Below are positions 50,131 through 59,659 of a stretch of 64,000 nucleotides of DNA, piece after piece; position 1 is the first letter of the stretch, and each line of letters starts with the position of its first letter. The DNA comes from VRUE01 sp036379955 (GTDB taxonomy: Bacteria > Actinomycetota > Thermoleophilia > Solirubrobacterales > 70-9), in NCBI GenBank assembly GCA_036379955.1, contig DASVFR010000011.1, positions 21,219-85,218 on the forward strand, read 5' to 3'. A program made the position numbers and the translations under genes. Below the pieces are notes generated by a model, which did not search any database, was not told the DNA's origin, and saw only the letters and a program-made list of their open reading frames with translations.

Positions 50131-50931
50131 TCAGGCGGCCGAGTCCTCGCCGGAGCCGCCGGAATCCTCGTCCGGCGCCTCGTTCCCGGCATCGTCCGCC
50201 GCGGCGCTGTCCTCGGTCTCCCTACCCTCGGCCACCCCGGCCTCCATGCCCTGCTCAGCTTCAGTGCTCGCCTCCGACTCAGCGTCAGTCTCCATCTCAG
50301 GCTCCTGCTCCGCCTCAGCCTCAGCCGACCCCGCCTCGGGCTCGCTCTCCTGCTCCGCGTCCTCCGCGTCTGCCGCGGGTGGCGCGGCGGTGGGCTCCTC
50401 GCCCGCAGCTTGCGAGGACGAGGAGTCCTCCTCCGTGACAGGACCCGCGGCCTGCTCGCCATCGTCCTGAGGCGTCTCGGCGGCAGCCGCCTCCGCGTCT
50501 TCCGCAGCCTGGCTCACGCCCTCGGCGTCAACCGCCTCGGGCTCCGCCGCCGTGATCGGCGAAGAAACCAGCTCGTCGTCGATCCCCCACCGCCGCTCGG
50601 CCACCCGCGCCGCCTTGCCGATGCGGCCGCGCAGGTAGTAGAGCTTCGCCCGCCGCACGTCGCCGCGAGCCGCAATCTCCAGTTTCTCGATCTTCGGCGA
50701 GTGCAGCGGGAAGGTCCGCTCGACGCCGACGCCGAAGGACTGCTTGCGCACGGTGAAGGTCTCGCGCACGCCGGAACCCTGCCGCCGCAGGACGATTCCC
50801 TCGAAGACCTGGGTGCGGCGGCGGCTGCCCTCGACCACCTGGAAGTGGACGCGCACCCGGTCGCCGGGGTCGAAGGACGGGATCCCTTTCCTCAGCTGGG
50901 AGCGCTCGATGTCGTGGATGACGCTGCTCAT
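50131..50931 (-). CDS. rplS: Ribosomal protein L19 with long acidic C-terminal tail
   Basis: 266 residues; L19 itself is about 115. Residues 1-115 are canonical (SVIHDIERSQLRKGIPSFDP, VHFQVVEGSRRRTQVFEGIV, RGDVRRAKLYYLRGRIGKAA). From about 130 on follows a low-complexity tail of Glu, Asp, Ala, Ser and Pro (AEQESEPEAGSAEAEAEQEP, ending EDSGGSGEDSAA), negatively charged and disordered. The tail has no frameshift and keeps strong coding bias. It lies between trmD and lepB in the normal operon order. Confidence 0.93.
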   Translation of the reverse strand: MSSVIHDIERSQLRKGIPSFDPGDRVRVHFQVVEGSRRRTQVFEGIVLRRQGSGVRETFTVRKQSFGVGVERTFPLHSPKIEKLEIAARGDVRRAKLYYLRGRIGKAARVAERRWGIDDELVSSPITAAEPEAVDAEGVSQAAEDAEAAAAETPQDDGEQAAGPVTEEDSSSSQAAGEEPTAAPPAADAEDAEQESEPEAGSAEAEAEQEPEMETDAESEASTEAEQGMEAGVAEGRETEDSAAADDAGNEAPDEDSGGSGEDSAA

Positions 50932-51002
50932 TTGGCTTCCGCCCTCTCGCGAAAAAAGACCGCCGGGCCCGGGCCGGGCGCCGCGCGGTGGCGGAATGGT
51001 AG

Positions 51003-51680
51003 CTACTCCGGGCCTTTTTCGAACTGCTCGGCGCGAGCCCGGCTCTGCTCGGCGCGCCAGAGCCGCACTCGCTCGTGGTCGCCGGAGAGCAGCACCTCGG
51101 GCACGTCCCAGCCGCGGTAGCTCGCGGGCCGCGTGTAGTGGGGGTACTCGGGCATTCCCTCGAGCCGCTGGCTGAAGGACTCCTCGACCGCGCTCTGCTC
51201 GTGACCGAGCGCACCCGGCAGCTTGCGCATGACCACGTCGGCGAGGACCATCGCCGGCAGCTCGCCGCCGGCGAGCACGTAGCGCCCGATCGAGACCTCG
51301 TCGTCGGCGAGGTGTTCGTGCACGCGGTCGTCGAAGCCCTCGTAGCGCCCGCAGAGCAGAGCCACGTGGGGCTCACTGGTCAGATCGTCGGCGAGCTCGT
51401 CGTCGAGCAGGCGGCCGGTCGGCGAGAGCAGGACGATGCGCGGGTTCTCGCCACGCGAGTAGGCGGCCTGCAGCGCCGCGTCGACGACGTCGACCCGCAG
51501 CACCATCCCCGCCCCTCCGCCGTAGGGCGCATCATCGACCTGCCCCGCTCCGAGCGGAGTCGTCTCGCGGTAGTCGAACAGCCGCAGCTCGTTTCCCGCG
51601 CTGACCGCGTTCTGCACCGAGCGCTGCGACCGGAACCAATCAAACGCCTCGGGAAAGAGCGTGAAGATGTCGAGCTTCAA
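51003..51680 (-). CDS. trmD: tRNA (guanine-N1)-methyltransferase
   Basis: 225 residues. MKLDIFTLFPEAFDWFRSQR, PLGAGQVDDAPYGGGAGMVL, ALLCGRYEGFDDRVHEHLAD, VLAGGELPAMVLADVVMRKL and ESFSQRLEGMPEYPHYTRPA outline the trefoil-knot SAM site and the C-terminal domain. It methylates G37 of tRNAs with a G36. RimM, normally encoded just upstream, is not present; khpA ends 3 bases away instead. Confidence 0.95.
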   Translation of the reverse strand: MKLDIFTLFPEAFDWFRSQRSVQNAVSAGNELRLFDYRETTPLGAGQVDDAPYGGGAGMVLRVDVVDAALQAAYSRGENPRIVLLSPTGRLLDDELADDLTSEPHVALLCGRYEGFDDRVHEHLADDEVSIGRYVLAGGELPAMVLADVVMRKLPGALGHEQSAVEESFSQRLEGMPEYPHYTRPASYRGWDVPEVLLSGDHERVRLWRAEQSRARAEQFEKGPE

Positions 51681-51683
51681 GGC

Positions 51684-51914
51684 CTAGTCGAGTATGTCGA
51701 CTATGACGCGGCGGTCGAGCCGCACCGCCGCCGCCTTGGCGATCGTGCGGATCGCGTTGGCCACGCGGCCGCCTTTGCCGATCACGCGGCCGAGGTCGTC
51801 CTCGGCGACGGTGATCTCATAGACCAGGTCGCCGTCCTCTTCGAGCTCCTCGACGACCACCGCGGAGGGGTCCTCGACCAGCGCCTTGACGAGGAACTCG
51901 AGCAGCTCCGTCAT
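51684..51914 (-). CDS. khpA: KH-domain RNA-binding protein KhpA
   Basis: 76 residues. LEFLVKALVEDPSAVVVEEL, DLGRVIGKGGRVANAIRTIA (GxxG loop as IGKGG) and a C-terminal helix to VDILD are the full KhpA. It binds small RNAs and ribosomal RNA with KhpB in other bacteria. Gene order rpsP-khpA-trmD agrees. Confidence 0.93.
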   Translation of the reverse strand: MTELLEFLVKALVEDPSAVVVEELEEDGDLVYEITVAEDDLGRVIGKGGRVANAIRTIAKAAAVRLDRRVIVDILD

Positions 51915-51917
51915 CGA

Positions 51918-52172
51918 CTAGGAGCCTGAGGCGGCGATGCCCTTGGTGCGCAGCAGGGTGGCGACCGTCTCGGAAGGCTGGGCGCCGTGCTCCAGCCAGT
52001 GCTTGGCGCGAGCCTCGTCGATCTCGATCGTCGAGGGCTCGGTCTGCGGGTTGTACTGACCGATCGTCTCGATCGTGCGCCCGTCGCGCGGCGAGCGCTT
52101 GTCGGCGACGACGATCCGCCAGATCGGGTTCTTCTTCGACCCGACGCGCCTGAGTCTGATCCGTACGGCCAT
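51918..52172 (-). CDS. rpsP: Ribosomal protein S16
   Basis: 84 residues. MAVRIRLRRVGSKKNPIWRI, DKRSPRDGRTIETIGQYNPQ and EIDEARAKHWLEHGAQPSET are full-length S16, with a short C-terminus. Stops 3 bases before khpA. Confidence 0.95.
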   Translation of the reverse strand: MAVRIRLRRVGSKKNPIWRIVVADKRSPRDGRTIETIGQYNPQTEPSTIEIDEARAKHWLEHGAQPSETVATLLRTKGIAASGS

Positions 52173-52203
52173 GTGGACGGAGCAGAGTACAGAAAGCCTG
52201 GTT

Positions 52204-53571
<1,368 letters not shown>

Positions 53572-53580
53572 CGCTCCAGG

Positions 53581-54576
53581 CTACTCGGCGAGCAGCGCGT
53601 TGGCGAAGTCGGTGGGGTCAAAGGGGCGGAGGTCCTCTAGCGTCTCGCCGGCGCCGATCAGCTTGACCGGGATGCCGAGCTCGTCGGCGATGGCAAGCAC
53701 GATGCCGCCCTTGGCGGTGCCGTCGAGCTTGGTCAGGACGACGCCGTCGACCTCGACGGCGTCGGCGAAGATCCGCGCCTGGCGCAGGCCGTTCTGGCCG
53801 GTCGTGGCGTCGATCGAGAGCAGGGTCTCGTGCGGGGCGCCGGGCATCTGCTTGGCGATCACCCGCCGCACCTTGGTCAGCTCGTCCATCAGGTTGCCCT
53901 GGGTGTGCAGGCGCCCGGCGGTGTCGACGATGACGACGTCGGCGCCGCGCGCCTGCGCCGCCTCGATCGCGTCGAAGGCGACGGCGCCCGGGTCGGCGCC
54001 CTCCTGGCCGCGAACCAGCTCGGCGCCGGCTCGCTCGGCCCACTCGGCCAGCTGCTCAGCCGCGGCAGCGCGGTATGTGTCGGCGGCGCCAAGCACGACC
54101 GAGAGGCCGAACTCTTGGGAGAGGTGCCAGGCGATCTTGCCGATTGTCGTCGTCTTGCCGGTGCCGTTGACGCCGACCATCAGCAGCACCGCCGGCTCAG
54201 CGCGCAGGTCGATCGGGCCGCGGCCGGTACCGGCGACCTCGGCGAGGATCTCGATAAGGCGCGCCTGCACCGCCTCGCCGTCGGCGGCGACGCTGCCCCC
54301 CTCGACCTCGTGCTCGAGCCGCTCGACCACCTTGGCGGTGGTCGGCGCCCCGGCGTCGGCGAGGATCAGCGCCTCCTCGAGCCGCTCCCAGGTCTCCTCG
54401 TCGATGCGCTCGAAGAAGCTGGCCGAAAGCTCCTCGGCCAGCGCCTGACGGCTCTTGGAGAGGCTCTCGCGCAGGCGGCGGAAGACGCCGCGGCGGCGCT
54501 CGGGGTCCTCAGCCGCCGAGACGTTCGCGCTCTCGCGCGAACCGAGGTCGAATATCTCCTGCCAGCTGGTCGCCAT
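53581..54576 (-). CDS. ftsY: Signal recognition particle receptor FtsY
   Basis: 331 residues: a short acidic A region (about 1-30) and the NG domains. LLMVGVNGTGKTTTIGKIAW, DVVIVDTAGRLHTQGNLMDE, GVVLTKLDGTAKGGIVLAIA and the closing PFDPTDFANALLAE. It overlaps the end of the acyltransferase gene by 68 bases; no good internal start exists, so the overlap is probably real. Confidence 0.95.
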   Translation of the reverse strand: MATSWQEIFDLGSRESANVSAAEDPERRRGVFRRLRESLSKSRQALAEELSASFFERIDEETWERLEEALILADAGAPTTAKVVERLEHEVEGGSVAADGEAVQARLIEILAEVAGTGRGPIDLRAEPAVLLMVGVNGTGKTTTIGKIAWHLSQEFGLSVVLGAADTYRAAAAEQLAEWAERAGAELVRGQEGADPGAVAFDAIEAAQARGADVVIVDTAGRLHTQGNLMDELTKVRRVIAKQMPGAPHETLLSIDATTGQNGLRQARIFADAVEVDGVVLTKLDGTAKGGIVLAIADELGIPVKLIGAGETLEDLRPFDPTDFANALLAE

Positions 54577-55999
54577 CGAACTTGGCCGGAGAGGCTATCC
54601 GGCCGGCGGCCCGGAGCTCCTCGACGGCCTCGGCCAGGTACCCGGAGAGCCGTTCGACGTCGGGCATCGAGGCGCGGTCGGCGAGCAGGCCGAAGTTGAC
54701 CTGGCCGTTGTAGCTGATGATCGCGATCGCCAGCGCGTGGCGGCGGGCGAGGAAGCCGATCGGGAAGACGCCCTCCAGCTCGCGGCCGAGGATGTAGAAG
54801 GGGATCTGCGGCCCGGGGAAGTTGGTGACGAGCAGATTGAAGAGCCGGGTCGAGAAGTTGATCGCCGCGGTCGGCGAGAGCAGGACCGGCGGCGCGAAGT
54901 CGCGGAACCAGTCGTTGAGACCCCAGATCGCTTCCGCCCCCAGCGGCTGCCTGGAGGACTTCAGCTCCTCCATCGCGGCGTGGATCGAGCGCACGCGCTC
55001 AACGGGATCGGCGATGCCGACCGGCAGCGGGCCGCGCATCGCGGTCAGCTTGTTGCCGAGCTCGCCCTGCTCGTTTTCGGTGCGAATCGAGACGGGCACC
55101 AGCGCCTTCAGCTCCATCCCCTCGACCGGGACCTCGCGGTCCCCCAGCCAGCGGCGCAGGGCCCCGGCGGTGGCGGCGAGGATGACGTCGTTGACGGTGA
55201 CGCCGAGGGCGTTCTTGATCGCCTTGAAGTCGTGCAGTGCGAACCCGGCCCAGGCGAAGCTGCGCGCCGGGCCGATCTCGACGTTGAGCGGCACCCTCGG
55301 CGCCGGCTTCGCCAGCGCCCAGGTCACCTCCCAGAGGCCGGCAATGCCGTCGGCGGCGCGCCGGGTCGCGCGCCCCGGCCTGCGCACCGCATTGCCGATC
55401 CAGCGCGCCAGGCGGCGGAACGTCCCCCAGATGCCGGCCCCGGCGTGGACGAGGAGCGCCGAGCGCGTCGGCGTCGGACGCGGCTGCCAGTCCTCCTCGA
55501 CCCGCACCGGCTCGGCCTTCGGCTCGACGTCGAAGAGCAGGGTGCCGATGTCAACCGCCGAGAAGCCGTCGGCCATCGCGTGGTGGGTCTTGTAGACGAC
55601 CGCGAAGCGATCGTCCGCGAAGCCGTCGACGAGGACGAGCTGCCAGAGCGGGTGCGAGCGGTCCAGGGGCGGTGAGAGGATCTCGCCGACGAGCTCGTGG
55701 AAGCGTTCGTCGTCGCCCGGGGCCGCCAGCCCGACCCGGCGCACGTGGTTGTCGAGGTCGAACTCGCGGTCGTCGACCCAGAAGGGCGTGCCGAGACGCA
55801 GCGGCGGAAAGGCGAGGCGCTGGCGCAGGCGCGGCAGCAGGTGGACGCGGCTTCGGACGTGGGCGAGGAAGTCCTCCTGGCTCGGCGGCCTCCCCCCGCA
55901 CATGAGCACGGCCCCGATCGCCATGTGCCCGTTGGACCTCTCGTTGGTCAGGAACGACGTGTCGAACGACGTCAGCCTGTCCATGTGGCGTTGGGACAC
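54509..55999 (-). CDS. WS/DGAT-type acyltransferase
   Basis: 496 residues. VVYKTHHAMADGFSAVDIGT holds the active-site HHxxxDG (as HHAMADG), ALGVTVNDVILAATAGALRR and FAPPVLLSPTAAINFSTRLF are two further family regions, and NFPGPQIPFYILGRELEGVF precedes the C-terminal domain (NGQVNFGLLADRASMPDVER). Such enzymes make wax esters or triacylglycerol from acyl-CoA at the membrane or lipid droplet. It stands in the middle of a housekeeping run between smc and ftsY. Confidence 0.9.
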   Translation of the reverse strand: MSQRHMDRLTSFDTSFLTNERSNGHMAIGAVLMCGGRPPSQEDFLAHVRSRVHLLPRLRQRLAFPPLRLGTPFWVDDREFDLDNHVRRVGLAAPGDDERFHELVGEILSPPLDRSHPLWQLVLVDGFADDRFAVVYKTHHAMADGFSAVDIGTLLFDVEPKAEPVRVEEDWQPRPTPTRSALLVHAGAGIWGTFRRLARWIGNAVRRPGRATRRAADGIAGLWEVTWALAKPAPRVPLNVEIGPARSFAWAGFALHDFKAIKNALGVTVNDVILAATAGALRRWLGDREVPVEGMELKALVPVSIRTENEQGELGNKLTAMRGPLPVGIADPVERVRSIHAAMEELKSSRQPLGAEAIWGLNDWFRDFAPPVLLSPTAAINFSTRLFNLLVTNFPGPQIPFYILGRELEGVFPIGFLARRHALAIAIISYNGQVNFGLLADRASMPDVERLSGYLAEAVEELRAAGRIASPAKFDGDQLAGDIRPRFARERERLGG

Positions 56000-56132
56000 C
56001 AGCCCTCCTTTCGCTCCCTCGAGTCAGCGTAGCGCGCTCCCCGGCTTAGGAACGTTCTATTTTCTTTAAGGGCTGGAGAGTCAATCCCGTTTTCGACATC
56101 GCATGGATGACGAATACGGAACTCAGGCTGAG

Positions 56133-58631
56133 CTAGGCGGCTTCGGCGGAGCGGGGAGGAGACGGCGGCGACGCGGCGGGCTGCTCGCCGATCAATCCAG
56201 GGCCCTCGGGCGAGGCCTCCTCGTCGCTCGGAGCTGTCTCGTGCTCCGCCTCCTCGACGCCGGCGAAGGGCGGCGGCGCGGACGCCTCTGCCACCTCCCC
56301 CTCCTCCTCGCCGTCCTCGCCTACTTCGCGGGGCAGCTTGCGGGAGACGACCTTCGTTATCCCGTCGCCGCCCATGCTGACCCCGTAGAGGACGTCGGCG
56401 GCGTCCATCGTCCGTTTCTGGTGGGTGACGATGACGAACTGGGCGCGGTCGGAGAAGCGCCGGATCAGCTGCAGGAAGCGATCGATGTTGGCGTCGTCGA
56501 GGGCGGCCTCGACCTCGTCGAGGATGTAGAAGGGGCAGGGCCGGGCGAGAAACACCGCGAAGACGAAGGCGATCGCGACCAGCGACTTCTCGCCGCCGGA
56601 GAGCAGCGAGAGCTTGCGGGTCGACTTGCCGGCCGGAGTGACCTCGATCTCGACCCCGAGCTCCTCGCGCTCCTCTTCTCCCTCCTCGTCGGCCTCGACC
56701 TCGCCCGCGGCCGCGGCCGCGGGGGCCTCCTCGTCGGCCGCGTCGCGCACCGGCCGCAGGGCCACCCTGCGCAGCGCGCCGCGCCCGCCGGGGAACAGGT
56801 GCTCGACCATCTCCTCGAAGTTCTTCGCCGTCGCCTCGAAGGTCTGCTCGAAGGCGCGCTCGATCTCGCGGTCGATGTCGCGGATCAGCGCCTCCAGCTC
56901 GCGCATCCCGCGCTCGGTGTCCTCGCGCTGGGCCTGCAGCGACTCGACGTGCTCACGCGCCTCCTCGTACTCCTGCTCGGCCAGGGGGTTGACCGGCCCG
57001 ATCTGGGCGCGGCGGCGCTCCAGGCGCTCCAGGCGGCGGTCGATCTCGGCTCGCTCCTCCTCGCTCAGCGCCCGCTCCGCCGGCGCGACCTCCTCGCCCA
57101 GCCGCTCGGCGATCGCCGCCAGCTCCCTCTCCGCCTCGGCGCGGCGGTCGCCGAGGTGAGCGGCCTCGACCTCGACCTCGGTGAGGCGGTCCGCGGCCGC
57201 GTTCATCTCCGTCTGCAGCTCGTACTCGCGCTGCGAGCAGGCCCGCATCTCCTCGGCGATCTCGTCGCCGTCGTCCTCGCCGCCGACCACCCGTTGCTCG
57301 ATCCGCTCGACCCGGGCGAGGATCGCCGCCTCGGCGGCGCTCGCGGCGGCGGCGGCGGCGCGCACGTCGTCGAGCAGCTGCTCACCGGCCGCCAGCCGCT
57401 TGCGCAGCTGCTCGCGGTGGCGCTCGCCGAGCAGGCCCTCGGCCCGCCGGGCGTGACGAGAGGCGCGCTCGGCGCCGCTGCGCACCGCCCCGAGCGCGGC
57501 CTCGCGAGCGGCCTCGCCGGCGTCCGCCGAGCGGGCCCTCTCAAGTCCCTCGCCGGCGCTTGCCAGGCCGGCCCCGATCTCGTCCAGCTCCTCCTCGAGC
57601 TTGCGCACGCGCTCGCCGGGAGCGGCGCCGTCGCCGACGTCCAGCGTCAGCGGTCCGAGCTCGGTGCGCAGCTCCTCCAGCCCAGCCGCGATCTCCTCCT
57701 CGCGGCCGCCGAGGCTCACGGCGCGGACCGCGACCCGCTGCTGCTCGCCGCGCAGCTTGGTCAGCACACCCCAGGCCTGAGTCCGCTCGCGGTCGCGAGC
57801 GGCGAAGCGCTCCTCGGCGGCGCGGCGCTTCTCGCTCACCTCGGCCAGCCGCTTCTCCAGCTCCGCCCGTTTGGCGCGCGCCTCGCGCGCGGCCTTTTCG
57901 GCCGCCGCCGCGCGGTCGGCGCCGAAGCGCAGCTCCTCGGCGACCAGCTGTCCGCGCAGGCCAAGCTCCTCGCGCTCGATCCGAGCCCCCAGCTCAGCCG
58001 CCTGCGCCTGGCGCTTCAGGGGTCGCAGCCGGGCCCGCGCCTCGCGCTCGAGGTCGAGCGCCCGGTCGAGGTTGTCGCGCGCGGCGCGCAGCTTCAGCTC
58101 AGCCCAGCGGCGGCGCTTGCGGTGCTTGCCGAGGCCGGCCGCCTCCTCGACCAGGAGACGCCGCTCACGCGGCTTGGAGTGGACGATCGACTCGACCCGG
58201 CCCTGGCTGATCACCGAGTGCATCTCGCGGCCGAGGTTGGTGTCGGAGAGCACCTCGACCACGTCGACGAGGCGGCAGCGGGCACCGTTCAGCCGGTAGG
58301 TGCCGTCGCCGGAGCGGTCGAGCGTGCGCTTGACCGCGATCTCGGAGAGCTCCGTCGCGGCCCGGCCCTCGGAGTTGTCGATCGTCACCTCGACTTCCGC
58401 CTGGCGGCGCTGGCCGACGCCCTTGCCGCCGGCCGAGATCACGTCCTGCATCGAGGCGCCGCGGATCGCGCCCGGGCTCTGCTCGCCAAGCGCCCAGAGC
58501 ACCGCGTCGGTGATGTTCGACTTGCCCGAGCCGTTGGGGCCGACGATCACGCTGACGCCGGGCGAGAACTCGAGCTTCGCCCGCTCGGGGAACGACTTGA
58601 ACCCCTTCATCTCTATCGATCTCAGGTACAT
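56133..58631 (-). CDS. smc: SMC-family ATPase without recognisable hinge
   Basis: 832 residues. N-terminal ATPase head (MYLRSIEMKGFKSFPERAKL; VIVGPNGSGKSNITDAVLWA), signature LSLLSGGEKSLVAIAFVFAV and Walker B FYILDEVEAALDDANIDRF show an SMC. Long coiled coils lie in between, Ala/Glu/Arg-rich. Usual bacterial SMC has about 1,170 residues with a globular hinge in the middle; here about 300 residues are missing and I find no hinge-like segment between 330 and 560. A low-complexity acidic insert (ADEEGEEEREELG) sits before the signature motif, and an acidic Pro-rich tail closes the protein. Chromosome condensation is the expected role. Confidence 0.88.
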   Translation of the reverse strand: MYLRSIEMKGFKSFPERAKLEFSPGVSVIVGPNGSGKSNITDAVLWALGEQSPGAIRGASMQDVISAGGKGVGQRRQAEVEVTIDNSEGRAATELSEIAVKRTLDRSGDGTYRLNGARCRLVDVVEVLSDTNLGREMHSVISQGRVESIVHSKPRERRLLVEEAAGLGKHRKRRRWAELKLRAARDNLDRALDLEREARARLRPLKRQAQAAELGARIEREELGLRGQLVAEELRFGADRAAAAEKAAREARAKRAELEKRLAEVSEKRRAAEERFAARDRERTQAWGVLTKLRGEQQRVAVRAVSLGGREEEIAAGLEELRTELGPLTLDVGDGAAPGERVRKLEEELDEIGAGLASAGEGLERARSADAGEAAREAALGAVRSGAERASRHARRAEGLLGERHREQLRKRLAAGEQLLDDVRAAAAAASAAEAAILARVERIEQRVVGGEDDGDEIAEEMRACSQREYELQTEMNAAADRLTEVEVEAAHLGDRRAEAERELAAIAERLGEEVAPAERALSEEERAEIDRRLERLERRRAQIGPVNPLAEQEYEEAREHVESLQAQREDTERGMRELEALIRDIDREIERAFEQTFEATAKNFEEMVEHLFPGGRGALRRVALRPVRDAADEEAPAAAAAGEVEADEEGEEEREELGVEIEVTPAGKSTRKLSLLSGGEKSLVAIAFVFAVFLARPCPFYILDEVEAALDDANIDRFLQLIRRFSDRAQFVIVTHQKRTMDAADVLYGVSMGGDGITKVVSRKLPREVGEDGEEEGEVAEASAPPPFAGVEEAEHETAPSDEEASPEGPGLIGEQPAASPPSPPRSAEAA

Positions 58632-58708
58632 GCGCAGTCCTCGGTCGCCACTCCCACGACCCTTGGGCAGCCTAGCCTCGCGAGCAGATCGGACGCGATC
58701 GCCAACCC

Positions 58709-59398
58709 CTAGCTTCCGAGCTTTTTCAGCGCCTGCTCGGCGGCGGCCTGCTCGGCCGCCTTCTTGCTGCGGCCGCCCCCCGCGCCCACCCGCTTCGCGT
58801 CGACCATGGCGGCGACCTCGAAGTGGCGGCGGTGCGACGGTCCGGTTTCGGCCGTCACCTCGTAGCTCACGGTCTTGCGCCGCCGCGCGAGCAGCTCCTG
58901 CAGGGCGGACTTGAAGTCGGTCGGGGTCTCGGCGGCGTGCACGATCCGCGACTCGAAGGCAGCGACCACGGCGCCCGCGACCTCCTCGAAGCCGAAGGCG
59001 AGGAAGCAGGCGCCGATCAGCGCCTCGGTCGCCTCGGGGACCGGCCGCTCGCCGCCGAGCAGGATGGCGGCCGGAATGCCGCCGTCGGGGGTCCCGGGCT
59101 CGGCGGCGCGCAGCATCTCGGGCACTCCGAGCGCGCGCCCGACCTCGGCGCAGGAGACGCCGCTGACCGCGTGGTTGTGGATCTTGGTCAGGCTGCCGGC
59201 GTCCTCGTCGGGGAAGCGGTCGACGAGCTCGTCGGCGACGGCGAGGGCGAGGACGCTGTCGCCCAGGTAGGCAAGGCGCTCGTAGGAGGCGATGCGGTCG
59301 TCGTTGACCCAGGACGTGTGCGTCAGCGCCTGCCGCCGCAGGTCCTCCGGGAGGTCGGCAATCAATTCCGACAGGGTGCTCTGCGGGGGCTCGCTCAC
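58709..59398 (-). CDS. rnc: Ribonuclease III
   Basis: 229 residues. ALTHTSWVNDDRIASYERLA, YLGDSVLALAVADELVDRFP (signature, normally ERLEFLGDAVL), EATEALIGACFLAFGFEEVA with the second catalytic Glu/Asp set, and the dsRNA-binding domain (DFKSALQELLARRRKTVSYE ... KKAAEQAAAEQALKKL). Processes rRNA and other structured RNA. It overlaps the acpP stop by 4 bases. Confidence 0.93.
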   Translation of the reverse strand: MSEPPQSTLSELIADLPEDLRRQALTHTSWVNDDRIASYERLAYLGDSVLALAVADELVDRFPDEDAGSLTKIHNHAVSGVSCAEVGRALGVPEMLRAAEPGTPDGGIPAAILLGGERPVPEATEALIGACFLAFGFEEVAGAVVAAFESRIVHAAETPTDFKSALQELLARRRKTVSYEVTAETGPSHRRHFEVAAMVDAKRVGAGGGRSKKAAEQAAAEQALKKLGS

Positions 59399-59646
59399 GT
59401 AGACGACGGGGCGTGCGCGAGCACGAACTCGACCGCGTCTCCCACCGTCGCGATCTTGGCGGCCTGCTCCTCGGAGACCGAGATCCCGTAGGTGTCCTCG
59501 AGCTCCATGACCAACTCGTAGAGGTCGAGCGAGTCGGCGTCGAGGTCCTCCTTGAAGCGGGTTCCCTCGGCGATCTGCTCCGCGTCGACTTCCAGCTCCT
59601 CGGCGAGGTGCTCGCGCACCAGGGTGAGGACTTCCTCGCGGGTCAT
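59395..59646 (-). CDS. acpP: Acyl carrier protein
   Basis: 83 residues. EDLDADSLDLYELVMELEDT contains the DSLD site where phosphopantetheine is attached to Ser; the rest is acidic and four-helical. Located between plsX and rnc, its classical place. fabH is not present here. Confidence 0.95.
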   Translation of the reverse strand: MTREEVLTLVREHLAEELEVDAEQIAEGTRFKEDLDADSLDLYELVMELEDTYGISVSEEQAAKIATVGDAVEFVLAHAPSST

Positions 59647-59659
59647 CGCTCCTTTCCTA

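Noticed and set aside
56103..58712. 869-codon frame antisense to smc
   Set aside because: Composition mirrors the coiled-coil gene on the other strand; no domain seen, and smc is certain.
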